From assembly GCA_039026955.1 (NCBI GenBank), contig JBCCLH010000020.1, positions 1 through 64,000 of the forward strand: a stretch of DNA of 64,000 bases, written 5' to 3'. The translations under genes were made by a program, and so were the position numbers. The number at the start of each line of letters is the position of its first letter. Position 1 is the first letter of the stretch. Under the pieces are notes generated by a model. That model was not told the origin of the DNA and ran no database searches. It saw only the letters and a list, made by a program, of their open reading frames with translations. Below are positions 43,270 through 53,149 of the stretch, piece by piece. Origin of the DNA: Kordia sp039026955 (GTDB lineage: Bacteria > Bacteroidota > Bacteroidia > Flavobacteriales > Flavobacteriaceae).

Positions 43270-45918
43270 CTAAAAAAGCCCCATCTGCCCATCATCAGCC
43301 ACAGGCGGTTCACCTGAATCATCAGACGGTTTTTCGCTTCCGTTGCCTTGTACAGTTTCTTCGTCTACGACTTCTATTTCTTCTGCGGGTACTTCTTCTT
43401 CCTCCTCATACGGTAGTGATTCCAAAGCATTAACTTGTCGCACTTTATCTGAAGTTAGCTGATTTCCAAGCGCTCTGATACCTTTTATAGAAATAAATTC
43501 TTCCAAATTGACTTCCAAATTCGGTTTTTGGTCTTTTCCACGTTGTTTGTAGAACACGACTTCCGCCATCGGTCGCCAATCCGTCATGACGAGTTCTAGT
43601 TGTGATTTTGGGTGATCGGTGATAAATTTTTCAACTTTGGATTCGTTCTCTACCACAAATCGTTTCACATAATAACGCTCTTTATCGCCGTCGTAATAAA
43701 TGGCGGAGATTGGTTTTTTAGGATTCCACTTTTCTAGTACAATCATATCACTGTCAAAATGCGCGGTAAGCTCAGGAAGAATGGTTTTGACTTCTCCTTT
43801 TTGATTGATAATCAGCAGACGATCTTCTCCTTTAAATTCACCAATCAATTCGCCTCGTGCATCTACATTGAGACGTTGTACGGTATCGTCAAACCAGATT
43901 TTGCGTGGTTTTAAGGTAGAAACTCCTTTTTCTTTCAGTTCAATTCGTTTGATGGAATATTTAGTGACAATGTTTCCTTTTACACCACGACCTTTGATGC
44001 CCAAATCGGCAAAATCTAGATCCCATTTTAGCTTTTTGATACTTCCTGCTTGGCGTAACATGATGGTTACAATTTCAGCTTCTCCGTTTGGATTCGCAGT
44101 GAAATAGGTAATCATTGAACCTTTTTTACCTTGGGTTAAATCGTATTCCTTGTCACGCGTCACACTCGTTACTGCAAAACGTTTGATGTAGCTTGCACCA
44201 CCTTTTCCGTCGCGATAAATCATGTTATAAATGGTGCGCTTGTCTTTTTTCTTAAAGATGGCAACGTGAATGATATTCTTCCCGATAAAGGTCTTAGAAT
44301 CTACACGAGTGATTTGCATTTTTCCATCACGTGTAAATACGATAATGTCATCAATATCGGCACAATCCGTTACATATTCGTCTCTACGCAAGGACGTTCC
44401 GATAAAACCTTCTTCTCTATTTACGTAAAGTTTTGTGTTACGAATCACTACTTTTCGAGCATCTACATCGTCAAAGATTCGGATTTCGGTTTTGCGTTCT
44501 TTTCCTTCTCCGTACTGCTTTTTTAAACGTTTAAAATAATCGATTGCATATTCGATCAAATGTGCGAGATGATGCTTTACTTCTTCAATACTTTCTTCTA
44601 ACGCTTCAATTTTTTGCTGCGCTTTATCAATATCAAATTTTGAAATACGCTTGATTCGAATTTCGGTCAAACGCGTGATATCTTCTACCGTTACTTCCCG
44701 TTTTAAATGTTTGATGTGTGGTTTCAATCCTTCATCAATCGCATTAATCACACCATCCCAAGTTTCTTCTTCTTCAATTTCACGGTAGATTCTATTTTCA
44801 ATAAAAATTCGCTCCAACGAGGCAAAGTGCCATTGCTCTTGCAATTCGCCCAACTGAATTTCCAACTCCGATTTCAACAACTCCACCGTATGATCGGTAG
44901 AACGACGCAACATTTCCGAAACACCAATAAATAACGGTTTGTTATCGTAAATGATACAGCCCAACGGCGAAATGGAACTTTCACAATTCGTAAACGCATA
45001 CAAGGCATCAATCGTTTTGTCTGGCGAAATATTATTCGGCAAATGCACTAAGATTTCTACATTGGCTGCAGTATTGTCTTCTATCTTTTTAATTTTGATT
45101 TTCCCTTTGTCATTCGCCTTTAAGATCGATTCAATCAACGAAGTTGTATTCGTTGCAAACGGAATTTCGGTAATGACTAAGGTATTTTTATCTAACTGCG
45201 AAATTTTAGCACGTACACGCACTTTTCCACCGCGCATTCCATCATTATAGTTGCTAATATCCATAATGCCAGATGTTGGGAAATCAGGATAAATTTGGAA
45301 GCGTTTTCCTTGCAAATGCTTGATAGAAGCATCAATCAGTTCAATAAAATTGTGTGGTAGTATTTTGGTGGATAAACCTACCGCAATTCCTTCCGCGCCT
45401 TGCGCTAACAACATTGGAAATTTTACGGGAAGATTCACAGGTTCATTTTTACGACCGTCATACGACAATTGCCAATCTGTAATTTTAGGACTGAACACTA
45501 CATCCAACGCAAATTTAGACAAACGCGCTTCAATATAACGCGAAGCGGCTGCACGGTCACCTGTGAGGATGTTTCCCCAGTTTCCCTGCGTATCAATCAA
45601 TAGATCTTTTTGTCCAATTTGTACCATGGCATCGGCAATACTCGCATCACCGTGTGGATGGTACTGCATGGTATGCCCAACGATGTTTGCCACTTTGTTG
45701 TAACGACCATCATCCAAATCTTTCATAGAGTGCATAATGCGTCGTTGTACAGGCTTAAAACCATCTTCTATGGCTGGGACTGCTCTTTCTAAAATCACAT
45801 ACGATGCATAGTCCAAAAACCAATCTTTGTACATTCCTGTAACTTTGGTAATGGTATCTTGTGCACTGTTTTCATGTTGCTGATTTTCAGCATGTAGTTC
45901 TTCGTTATGTTCTTCCAT
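43270..45918 (-). CDS. parC: DNA topoisomerase IV subunit A
   Basis: An 882-aa protein. It has the GyrA/ParC breakage-reunion core with VPAIEDGFKPVQRRIMHSM, VGHTMQYHPHGDASIADAMV, GNWGNILTGDRAAASRYIEA (the catalytic Tyr is in SRYIE), a coiled coil around residues 430-480 and a C-terminal beta-propeller. The tail is acidic and Pro/Glu-rich, ending DDGQMGLF. With ParE it decatenates sister chromosomes. The start codon overlaps the stop of the preceding gene (TAATG), so translation is probably coupled. The overlapping order parE-orf-parC supports ParC over GyrA. Confidence 0.94.
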   Translation of the reverse strand: MEEHNEELHAENQQHENSAQDTITKVTGMYKDWFLDYASYVILERAVPAIEDGFKPVQRRIMHSMKDLDDGRYNKVANIVGHTMQYHPHGDASIADAMVQIGQKDLLIDTQGNWGNILTGDRAAASRYIEARLSKFALDVVFSPKITDWQLSYDGRKNEPVNLPVKFPMLLAQGAEGIAVGLSTKILPHNFIELIDASIKHLQGKRFQIYPDFPTSGIMDISNYNDGMRGGKVRVRAKISQLDKNTLVITEIPFATNTTSLIESILKANDKGKIKIKKIEDNTAANVEILVHLPNNISPDKTIDALYAFTNCESSISPLGCIIYDNKPLFIGVSEMLRRSTDHTVELLKSELEIQLGELQEQWHFASLERIFIENRIYREIEEEETWDGVINAIDEGLKPHIKHLKREVTVEDITRLTEIRIKRISKFDIDKAQQKIEALEESIEEVKHHLAHLIEYAIDYFKRLKKQYGEGKERKTEIRIFDDVDARKVVIRNTKLYVNREEGFIGTSLRRDEYVTDCADIDDIIVFTRDGKMQITRVDSKTFIGKNIIHVAIFKKKDKRTIYNMIYRDGKGGASYIKRFAVTSVTRDKEYDLTQGKKGSMITYFTANPNGEAEIVTIMLRQAGSIKKLKWDLDFADLGIKGRGVKGNIVTKYSIKRIELKEKGVSTLKPRKIWFDDTVQRLNVDARGELIGEFKGEDRLLIINQKGEVKTILPELTAHFDSDMIVLEKWNPKKPISAIYYDGDKERYYVKRFVVENESKVEKFITDHPKSQLELVMTDWRPMAEVVFYKQRGKDQKPNLEVNLEEFISIKGIRALGNQLTSDKVRQVNALESLPYEEEEEVPAEEIEVVDEETVQGNGSEKPSDDSGEPPVADDGQMGLF

Positions 45919-46394
45919 TAAGAAATTTCGTTGTTATGCTTTAACACTTTTTCAAGCGATTTTTTTAAGGCTCTTTTCTTTCGGTTACTTAGTAATGTAA
46001 TGTTGAATCGGACCCGTTTGATTTGATTGCTTTTCGATTTTACATACACATATAAAAAACTATATAATACATAGTTTTGAATGCGATATCGCTTTAGTTT
46101 TTCCTTTGGAAATTCAGCTCTGTGTTCGCGATAGTTGATAAAATTTGAAATAAACAATCCTTTATTTATGAACGTCAGTACATTGCCATCACTATCAAAT
46201 TCAAAATATTTTGCGGTGCTGTAAAAGACAATGATGATAAAAACGAGCGTTACGGGAATGGCATACCATAGTTTCTCTTTGTTGAATTCATCACGAAAGA
46301 GAAAAAAATATGTCATTACAAAAATGCTGCCCACTCCTAAAAAAAAGTAAAGAAAAGGCACCCACTTTTTAGAACTTGCGTTACTAAACCGCAT
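45918..46394 (-). CDS. Small membrane protein between parE and parC
   Basis: A 158-aa protein. It has two N-terminal membrane helices (WVPFLYFFLGVGSIFVMTYF and WYAIPVTLVFIIIVFYSTAK), then a basic soluble part (FINYREHRAEFPKEKLKRYR, SNQIKRVRFNITLLSNRKKR). This is the look of a small PH-like/bPH membrane protein, but that is only an impression. Its stop overlaps the parC start by one base and it begins 8 bases after parE, so it is translated with both topoisomerase subunits. Function unknown. Confidence 0.7.
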   Translation of the reverse strand: MRFSNASSKKWVPFLYFFLGVGSIFVMTYFFLFRDEFNKEKLWYAIPVTLVFIIIVFYSTAKYFEFDSDGNVLTFINKGLFISNFINYREHRAEFPKEKLKRYRIQNYVLYSFLYVYVKSKSNQIKRVRFNITLLSNRKKRALKKSLEKVLKHNNEIS

Positions 46395-46402
46395 ATAATC
46401 AA

Positions 46403-48259
46403 TTAATTGTCTTCGATAAGGTCTAATTCAACCTTTAAATTGTTAATAATAAATTCTTGTCTGTTTGGGGTATTTTTTCCCATGTAGAATTGCAATAATT
46501 CTTCAATGGAAGTTTCTCTATCTAACATCACAGGATCGAGTCGAATGTCGTCTCCAATGAAATGTTTGAATTCATCTGGTGAGATTTCTCCCAAACCTTT
46601 GAATCGTGTGATTTCTGGTTTCCCAGATAATTTTTCTATGGCGGCTAGTTTTTCTGCTTCACTGTAGCAGTAAATCGTTTCTTTTTTGTTGCGCACTCTA
46701 AACAATGGCGTTTGCAAGATGTACAAATGGCCTTCTTTGATCAATTCTGGGAAAAATTGTAAGAAGAAGGTAATCAATAGCAAACGAATGTGCATTCCGT
46801 CTACATCAGCATCGGTGGCTATAACGATATTATTGTAGCGTAAATCTTCTAATGATTCTTCTATGTTGAGTGCCGCTTGCAGAAGATTGAATTCTTCATT
46901 TTCATACACAATTTTTTTGGACATCGAATAGGAATTCAACGGCTTTCCACGCAGACTAAATACCGCTTGTGTATTAACATCACGCGATTTGGTGATTGAT
47001 CCTGAAGCGGAATCTCCCTCTGTGATAAATAGTGTTGTTTCGAGTCTTCGTTCTTTCTTTGTATCGCCCAAATGAATACGACAATCACGCAGTTTTTTAT
47101 TGTGTAAACTTGCTTTTTTAGCACGTTCTTTGGCTAGTTTTCGAATTCCAGAAAGTTCTTTGCGTTCGCGTTCGGCTTGCAGAATTTTACGTTGTATTTT
47201 TTCTGCCGTTTCTGGATTTTTGTGTAAATAGTTATCGAGATATCTTCCGATAAAATCATTCACATACGTACGTACCGTTGGCAAATTGCCTCCCATTTCG
47301 GTAGAACCTAATTTGGTTTTTGTTTGCGATTCGAACACTGGCTCCATTACCTTGATACTGATCGCAGAAATGATGGATTTACGAATATCAGACGCTTCAT
47401 AGCTTTTTCCGTAAAAGTCGCGTATCGTTTTGACAATGGCTTCTCTAAATGCGGCTTGGTGCGTTCCTCCTTGTGTCGTGTGCTGTCCGTTGACAAACGA
47501 ATGGTATTCTTCGCTGTATTGAGTTTTGCTGTGTGTGATTGCTACCTCAATATCATCACCTTTCAAGTGGATGATTGGATATAGCATGTCTTCTTTATTG
47601 TTGTTGTCTTCTAAAAGATCTTTCAACCCGTTTTCCGAGAAGAATTTTTCACCGTTGAAAATGATCGTCAATCCTGGATTTAGATAGACATAGTTACGCA
47701 GCATTTTTGCCACGTATTCCATACGGAATTTGAAGTTTTTAAAGATAGTTTCATCTGGAATGAAGGTCACTTTGGTTCCGCGTCGGCGCGATGTTTCGTC
47801 TAAGAATTCTTTGCCTGTCAATTCACCTGTGGCAAATTCAGCCGAACTCGATTTCCCATCACGTGTCGATTCTACTCTAAAATACGTAGAAAGCGCATTT
47901 ACTGCTTTCGTACCGACTCCATTCAGTCCAACCGACTTTTTAAACGCTCGCGAATCGTACTTTCCTCCTGTATTCATCTTCGACACTACATCCACGACTT
48001 TCCCCAACGGAATTCCACGACCGTAATCGCGTACAATCACTTTGGTTCCTTGAATGGAAACTTCAATCGTTTTTCCAGCGCCCATGACAAATTCATCAAT
48101 AGAATTGTCCAACACTTCTTTCAATAAAATATAAATTCCATCATCGGCAGAAGAGCCATCACCCAACTTCCCGATATACATTCCCGGACGCATACGGATA
48201 TGCTCTTTCCAATCGAGTGAACGTATGTTATCTTCGGTATATTGCGAGTTTTGTGCCAT
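46403..48259 (-). CDS. parE: DNA topoisomerase IV subunit B
   Basis: A 618-aa protein, typical of ParE in Bacteroidota. The GHKL ATPase motifs are present: LLKEVLDNSIDEFVMGAG, RDYGRGIPLG and KKSVGLNGVGTKAVNALS. The TOPRIM part has LFITEGDSASG and IATDADVDGMHIRLLL, and the end QGLGE-like FKGLGEISPDEFKHFI matches the family. It drives ATP-dependent strand passage together with ParC. It is the first gene of a three-gene operon. Confidence 0.95.
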   Translation of the reverse strand: MAQNSQYTEDNIRSLDWKEHIRMRPGMYIGKLGDGSSADDGIYILLKEVLDNSIDEFVMGAGKTIEVSIQGTKVIVRDYGRGIPLGKVVDVVSKMNTGGKYDSRAFKKSVGLNGVGTKAVNALSTYFRVESTRDGKSSSAEFATGELTGKEFLDETSRRRGTKVTFIPDETIFKNFKFRMEYVAKMLRNYVYLNPGLTIIFNGEKFFSENGLKDLLEDNNNKEDMLYPIIHLKGDDIEVAITHSKTQYSEEYHSFVNGQHTTQGGTHQAAFREAIVKTIRDFYGKSYEASDIRKSIISAISIKVMEPVFESQTKTKLGSTEMGGNLPTVRTYVNDFIGRYLDNYLHKNPETAEKIQRKILQAERERKELSGIRKLAKERAKKASLHNKKLRDCRIHLGDTKKERRLETTLFITEGDSASGSITKSRDVNTQAVFSLRGKPLNSYSMSKKIVYENEEFNLLQAALNIEESLEDLRYNNIVIATDADVDGMHIRLLLITFFLQFFPELIKEGHLYILQTPLFRVRNKKETIYCYSEAEKLAAIEKLSGKPEITRFKGLGEISPDEFKHFIGDDIRLDPVMLDRETSIEELLQFYMGKNTPNRQEFIINNLKVELDLIEDN

Positions 48260-48341
48260 TGATAGAAGTAATATTAGGGTTGGTTGCTAATATACTATTT
48301 ACATTCAAAAAATAAAACCCGTACTTCTGAAAGTAATCAAC

Positions 48342-48379
48342 AAAAAGCGCACTATTTTTGTGAATATTGCGCTTTTTTA
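48342..48379 (-). terminator. Terminator after the 48422 gene
   Basis: AAAAAGCGCA (48342-48351) pairs with TGCGCTTTTT (48368-48377), loop of 16 bases. On the minus strand the stem is followed by a T-rich tract. It separates the secreted-protein gene from the parE promoter. Confidence 0.82.
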
Positions 48380-48421
48380 CTCGATATTTTGAATATTTTA
48401 CTCTAAATCAGCAATTTTAGC

Positions 48422-49222
48422 TTATTCAGACCAGTATTTTAGTGTTACTTCAATTTCTCTATTGCTATTTACTAAGCTAGGATCTAAAGTCAAAATTTCG
48501 CTAGACGCTCCGTCAAAATACCCGTCATATGCATCAAAACGATACGTGCCTGCTGGTAAGTTTGAGAAGAAATCAAAATTGTAATAATCTGTGTAGAAAA
48601 TTTGTCCTGTGTCCAGATTTGTCGCCGCATATCCTGGCAACGTTCCTGCTGGTACAGATGCTCCTGAACGCTCATCAACTAGTAAGATACGTACATTGTA
48701 CACGGTAGCCAACGCTTTTAAATCAGTAGCTTCTATTTTAATCTCTTTTGCCAATCTGATTTGCGTGTTTAAAAAACCTCTGATTTGACGAATTAATGAA
48801 CGTGCTAGGCTTCTGTTGTTTTGTTGAATCGCCGTTTCTAATTCTGTACTTTTGATGCGTACAAAATCTTCGTTTCCTTCAATTTGAGATGCTTTTCCTT
48901 GAATGCTCGTAGGATCGATGTTGCTGTTCCCTTGTGCAGCTTGACCGATAAAGAAAATCACTTCATCACTGAATTCTTCTACGACTTCCATACTTCCATC
49001 CATGATTTGAAGATAGGTTGCCACATCCGCATTTACGTTGTTGTTTACTAAGTAATCAACGGTTAAAGTTTTTAAAGCCGCTCTGACTCTTTTTGCCTCG
49101 ATACGAATGACATCTGCGGAATCAAACGTTTCGTCTAAATCGTCTAAAACAGACTGTTGTGCTTGTGCTCCAACTGCAAAAAATAACAGTACTGCAGCAA
49201 ATGTATAGGTAATTTTTTTCAT
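48422..49222 (-). CDS. Secreted protein of unknown function
   Basis: A 266-aa protein with signal peptide MKKITYTFAAVLLFFAVGAQ. Residues 25-175 are mainly helical and charged (VIRIEAKRVRAALKTLTVDY, SIQGKASQIEGNEDFVRIKS). The last 90 residues form a beta-sandwich-like domain (VRILLVDERSGASVPAG, YYNFDFFSNLPAGTYRFDAY) resembling the prealbumin/carboxypeptidase-regulatory fold. No catalytic motif seen. Probably periplasmic or surface-bound. Confidence 0.65.
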   Translation of the reverse strand: MKKITYTFAAVLLFFAVGAQAQQSVLDDLDETFDSADVIRIEAKRVRAALKTLTVDYLVNNNVNADVATYLQIMDGSMEVVEEFSDEVIFFIGQAAQGNSNIDPTSIQGKASQIEGNEDFVRIKSTELETAIQQNNRSLARSLIRQIRGFLNTQIRLAKEIKIEATDLKALATVYNVRILLVDERSGASVPAGTLPGYAATNLDTGQIFYTDYYNFDFFSNLPAGTYRFDAYDGYFDGASSEILTLDPSLVNSNREIEVTLKYWSE

Positions 49223-49367
49223 TGTAAAATAATTTTTTGGTTATACAGCGAATGTACGGCCAGTATGTATCCAAATGATTACTGTTATATTATAAAAATC
49301 TTACTATTTTATAATACTTTTTTATAACGCAGTATTCCTGAATTCTCAACTATTTTACATGTTTTAG

Positions 49368-50480
49368 TTATATAGGTTTTGCATAGAATGCTTTAGCAGA
49401 AGTCGTGTATTTACAATAGTTGATGTCCATATCCCAAAAGCTGATATGATCTAGGTTTTCCGCGCCGCTTGGTACTAACATTAACGAAGCTTTGCCATCG
49501 ATTAGGTGGCGTTGTTTGGGACTGTATCTGTTATCAAAAGTCGTATCGAGATAAAATAAATAGTCATACACAAAATTCACATAGTTCGTTTTTGATGTTT
49601 TTGTCTCTTTTGCGAGACTTTCCAATGTAAACTTCTCAAAATTCGTGCTGATTGCATTCTGAAACTCAATCGCATTTAGCGGAACGCCATTCATACTTGG
49701 CATCACATTGAATTGTCCATCTAGAAATACCCATTTTTGTAAATCGTCTAAAAATACTTCGGTAGCGACATGCCCTGGAGAACCTTTTCGGGTTTTGGCA
49801 TCTGCTGTTTTTAGGTAGATAGTTCTCGCTTTAAAACCGAGTGCGTTCAATTGATCGCGGAGTACAATCGCGTAGGCAAAACAGGGAAAACGTCCGCCTT
49901 CTTCCGCTTCTTGCAAGATAGAGATGGCATCGTTTTTTTTAGGAGAATTGTTTCCGCTATGTTTCCATCGATTGTGTGTCCAATTGAGTACATACAATAC
50001 TTTTTCCATATCAGAAGCGTTAGTTGGCATCGCTAACGGATAGGCAGCTTTTAACTCCTCCAGATATTCACTGTTTTCTGATTGGTATTTTATATCGAGT
50101 CCAGCCGTATCAGTTTCATTATACTTTACAAGAGTTGTCTTAAAAGGAATTGCTGTAATAATGGTATGTGCTACTATCGTATCTTGAAGTTGTACGTAAA
50201 AATCTTTGCTAGTGTTGGCTTCTATTTCAAATTCAATACTGTCAATATCGGTTTTGAATTTAAAGGCGGTTTTAGGTGTATACGAAGTAATTTGTAGTGT
50301 GTCGTGCTCCACATGCGGCGCGATGCTCCAATATCCTTTGTACCAATCGGTATCTACTTTATACGCTGTTTCAGTAGAATTTGCTTTGATAGTTGGAATT
50401 TTTGCCTCGGTTTCTTTTTTTTCTGAAGAACAAGCAACGAGCATGCAGATTCCCAAGAAAATGGTGGTGTAGTTTTTCAT
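49368..50480 (-). CDS. Transglutaminase-like lipoprotein
   Basis: A 370-aa lipoprotein. The frame is open to 50528, but the ATG at 50480 gives MKNYTTIFLGICMLVACSSE, a clear lipobox signal, so I use that start. About residues 175-260 carry a transglutaminase/protease-like core: a Cys in GGRFPCFAYAIVLRDQLNAL, a His in GSPGHVATEVFLDD and an Asp in WVFLDGQFNV, which would form the Cys-His-Asp triad. An N-terminal beta domain precedes it. It may act as a periplasmic peptidase or crosslinking enzyme. The substrate is unknown. Confidence 0.78.
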   Translation of the reverse strand: MKNYTTIFLGICMLVACSSEKKETEAKIPTIKANSTETAYKVDTDWYKGYWSIAPHVEHDTLQITSYTPKTAFKFKTDIDSIEFEIEANTSKDFYVQLQDTIVAHTIITAIPFKTTLVKYNETDTAGLDIKYQSENSEYLEELKAAYPLAMPTNASDMEKVLYVLNWTHNRWKHSGNNSPKKNDAISILQEAEEGGRFPCFAYAIVLRDQLNALGFKARTIYLKTADAKTRKGSPGHVATEVFLDDLQKWVFLDGQFNVMPSMNGVPLNAIEFQNAISTNFEKFTLESLAKETKTSKTNYVNFVYDYLFYLDTTFDNRYSPKQRHLIDGKASLMLVPSGAENLDHISFWDMDINYCKYTTSAKAFYAKPI

Positions 50481-50528
50481 GTGGACTGGTTTTAAAGAAT
50501 TAGTATCAAATAAACACTTTTTTTTCAA

Positions 50529-50786
50529 GATTAGTATGCAAAAGCCTTGGTTTTCTACTATAATTCAGGGAATTATCAGTAGTGTATTAAAAGTGAGTTT
50601 GATACAACTATTTTAATAAACAACTGATAGTTAATATTTTACAGAACATGTCAAATCGAGCGCAGTCGAGATTCAATCGAAACTTAAACTTTTATAGTGT
50701 TCTCGACTGCGCTCGAACTGACAAGCATTTAATTTTCAGCATATTACGATTTATTTAGTAATTTCTCACGTCGAATTCACGTTATA
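50529..50786. other. Intergenic region with TCGAGCGCAGTCGAGA inverted repeat
   Basis: TCGAGCGCAGTCGAGA at 50656-50671 is the exact complement of 50701-50716; further outward GTC/GAC also pairs. The spacer is 29 bases. This string type is a dispersed repeat common in flavobacterial genomes (from memory). It may act as a terminator for the EamA gene, whose stop is 71 bases away. Confidence 0.75.
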
Positions 50787-51692
50787 TTAGTGCTTTTTTC
50801 TTTTCTTCAGATTTATGAAAACGATTCCTAAAATCACGATGAGTGAACCAAAATACTGTAGCAGCGTGAGTTCTTCTCCCAAAAAAATCACCGCTAAAAT
50901 GATTGTACAAATCGGTCCAATAGCCGCAATAACCGCAAAGTTTGAAGAGCTAATTAGTTTGATGGATTCCGAGACTAAAAAGGAAGGAATCACTGTCGCA
51001 ATACAAGCAATGAGAAATCCTAAGAGATATACTTGCCACGGAAAATTAAACAGATCAAAACTTCCTGCAATTCCATAATGCACAAATACACAAATACAAG
51101 AGACCAGCATCACATATGCAGTAAATTTGACCACACCAAATTTGGGAATCAGCCAGCCACTTCCCACCAAATAGGAAGCATAGGTAATGGCACTTAATAG
51201 CACAAAAGCACCTCCAATATACGTATCAGTTCCTGAAAATTGGACTTCCTGTCCAAACGCAATGATGATTCCGACATACGTAATTCCAATAGCGAGTATT
51301 TGTTTGGTTTCAATTTTTGTTTTTAAGAATACGCGATTTAATAATAATACAAATGTTGGATATAGAAACAGAATAATTCGTTCGAGACTTGCTTTGATAT
51401 ATGTCAATCCGATGAAATCAAAAAGACTTGCCAAATAATAGCCAACCACACCAAATCCAATCACCCACACATAATCTTTTGTAGTGGTAGTGGCTGGTTG
51501 CGGCTTGTTTTTGTACATCAGTAAAATAGCAAGATAAATAGGAAACGAGAACAGCATTCGGAACAATAACGCATCTAAGGCATTAACGTCATAACTGTAG
51601 ATCAGTTTGACCAAAACCGCTTTTGAGGAAAATAGAATAATTCCGAGAATTCCGATACTGATGCCGTATAAAAGCGTTCCGCTAGATTTCAT
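50787..51692 (-). CDS. EamA/DMT-family transporter
   Basis: A 301-aa inner-membrane protein with about ten hydrophobic helices arranged as two EamA units: 8-140 (LLYGISIGILGIILFSSKAV, DALLFRMLFSFPIYLAILLM) and 155-297 (YIGGAFVLLSAITYASYLVG, ILAVIFLGEELTLLQYFGSL, VILGIVFINLKKRKK). These are drug/metabolite exporters. The substrate cannot be predicted. Upstream is ychF, transcribed in the same direction. Confidence 0.9.
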   Translation of the reverse strand: MKSSGTLLYGISIGILGIILFSSKAVLVKLIYSYDVNALDALLFRMLFSFPIYLAILLMYKNKPQPATTTTKDYVWVIGFGVVGYYLASLFDFIGLTYIKASLERIILFLYPTFVLLLNRVFLKTKIETKQILAIGITYVGIIIAFGQEVQFSGTDTYIGGAFVLLSAITYASYLVGSGWLIPKFGVVKFTAYVMLVSCICVFVHYGIAGSFDLFNFPWQVYLLGFLIACIATVIPSFLVSESIKLISSSNFAVIAAIGPICTIILAVIFLGEELTLLQYFGSLIVILGIVFINLKKRKKH

Positions 51693-51785
51693 GCCGCAAA
51701 AGTAGGGTAAGTTTCTGTAATGCGTTTGTCAAATTGACAGGAATTACAATGATCAAAAGAGATTTATAGTTTATAAGAAGTGCAA

Positions 51786-52877
51786 TTACACATTAAACAA
51801 GAAATGCATCACATCGCCATCCTTGACAACGTATGTTTTTCCTTCTACGCCTAATTTTCCTGCTTCTTTTACCTTCGTTTCGGTTTCGTAGTGTACATAA
51901 TCGTCATATTTGATGACTTCTGCACGAATGAATCCTTTTTCGAAGTCTGTATGAATCACGCCAGCTGCTTGCGGTGCTGTAGAACCAATTTTGATGGTCC
52001 ACGCGCGTACTTCTTTTTCTCCGGCTGTGAAATAGGTTTGAAGATTTAAGAGTTTGTAAGCTGCACGGATCAAACGTGAAACACCTGGCTCTTCCAATCC
52101 GATGTCTTCTAAGAACATTTGGCGCTCTTCGTAGTCTTCCAACTCTGCAATATCAGCTTCCGTTCCTACTGCCAAAATGATGATTTCTGCATCTTCATCT
52201 TTTACGGCTTCACGTACTTGCTCTACATACGCGTTTCCTGATTTTGCCGAAGCTTCATCCACATTACACACATATAAAATTGGTTTTGCGGTCAACAGTT
52301 GGAATCCTTTCATTAATTCCTCTTCATCTTCTGTCACCTCAACGGCTCTAGCTGAAATTCCTTGTTCTAAGGCTTCTTTGAATTTATCTAAAGTCGCTTG
52401 TTCTTTTTGCGCTTCTTTATTTCCAGTTTTTGCGGCTCTTTTTACTTTTTCTAGACGTTTTTCAACCGTTTCTAAATCTTTTAATTGTAGTTCGATATCG
52501 ATGGTTTCTTTATCGCGAATCGGATCTACACTTCCATCAACATGTACAATATTATCATTGTCAAAACAACGCAATACATGCATAATCGCATTACACTCAC
52601 GAATGTTTCCTAAAAATTGATTTCCCAAACCTTCTCCTTTACTCGCGCCACGTACCAAACCTGCGATATCAACAATCTCTACAGTTGCTGGAACCACACG
52701 TTGCGGATTGACCAATTCTTCTAACTTTTCCAATCGTGGATCAGGTACATTTACCACGCCTAAATTCGGTTCAATAGTACAGAATGGAAAGTTTGCACTT
52801 TGCGCTTTCGCACTTGATAAACAGTTAAATAAAGTTGATTTTCCAACGTTTGGTAATCCTACAATTCCAGCTTTCAT
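51786..52877 (-). CDS. ychF: Redox-regulated ATPase YchF
   Basis: A 363-aa protein of usual length. It starts MKAGIVGLPNVGKSTLFNCL, with the P-loop GLPNVGKS. It continues with DIAGLVRGASKGEGLGNQFL (switch II) and the nucleotide-specificity motif YVCNVDE, in line with ATP rather than GTP preference. The C-terminal TGS domain is present (FTAGEKEVRAWTIKIGSTAP to YVVKDGDVMHFLFNV). It is a ribosome-associated P-loop ATPase of the OBG family, linked to stress responses. Confidence 0.96.
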   Translation of the reverse strand: MKAGIVGLPNVGKSTLFNCLSSAKAQSANFPFCTIEPNLGVVNVPDPRLEKLEELVNPQRVVPATVEIVDIAGLVRGASKGEGLGNQFLGNIRECNAIMHVLRCFDNDNIVHVDGSVDPIRDKETIDIELQLKDLETVEKRLEKVKRAAKTGNKEAQKEQATLDKFKEALEQGISARAVEVTEDEEELMKGFQLLTAKPILYVCNVDEASAKSGNAYVEQVREAVKDEDAEIIILAVGTEADIAELEDYEERQMFLEDIGLEEPGVSRLIRAAYKLLNLQTYFTAGEKEVRAWTIKIGSTAPQAAGVIHTDFEKGFIRAEVIKYDDYVHYETETKVKEAGKLGVEGKTYVVKDGDVMHFLFNV

Positions 52878-52919
52878 TTTGATGATTCAATTTTAGTGGT
52901 GCAAATATAGTTTTTTTGG

Positions 52920-53065
52920 TTGTTTTTGGGGTTGATTTGTTTGTTTGTTTTTTTGATGGGTTTTGGGTCTTGGGTTTTGGGTATTTATACTTTTCATTTT
53001 ACATTTAGTGTTTTATATTTTAAATTTTGCAATTCGTTTGTTGTGGGTTGTCTGTTGTGTATTAT
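52920..53065 (+). repeat. Dispersed repeat family 2, copy 2
   Basis: Has short GGGTTTT/GGGTCTT repeats, then ACTTTTCATTTTACATTTAG, TATTTTAAATTTTGCAATTC and GTTTGTTGTGGGTTGTCTGT. It is clearly related to 36025-36170 and 62355-62485. Confidence 0.65.
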
Positions 53066-53149
53066 TGTTTAATTTCAAACGTAAACTCCTAAACTTATAA
53101 ACTATTAAACTTATACACCTTTAAACTTCTATTTGATTTTAAATGTTGA

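Noticed and set aside
45918..48259. Possible gyrA/gyrB instead of parC/parE
   Set aside because: ParE is 618 aa, the two genes are in one operon and the ParC tail is acidic. This fits topoisomerase IV in Bacteroidota better than gyrase.
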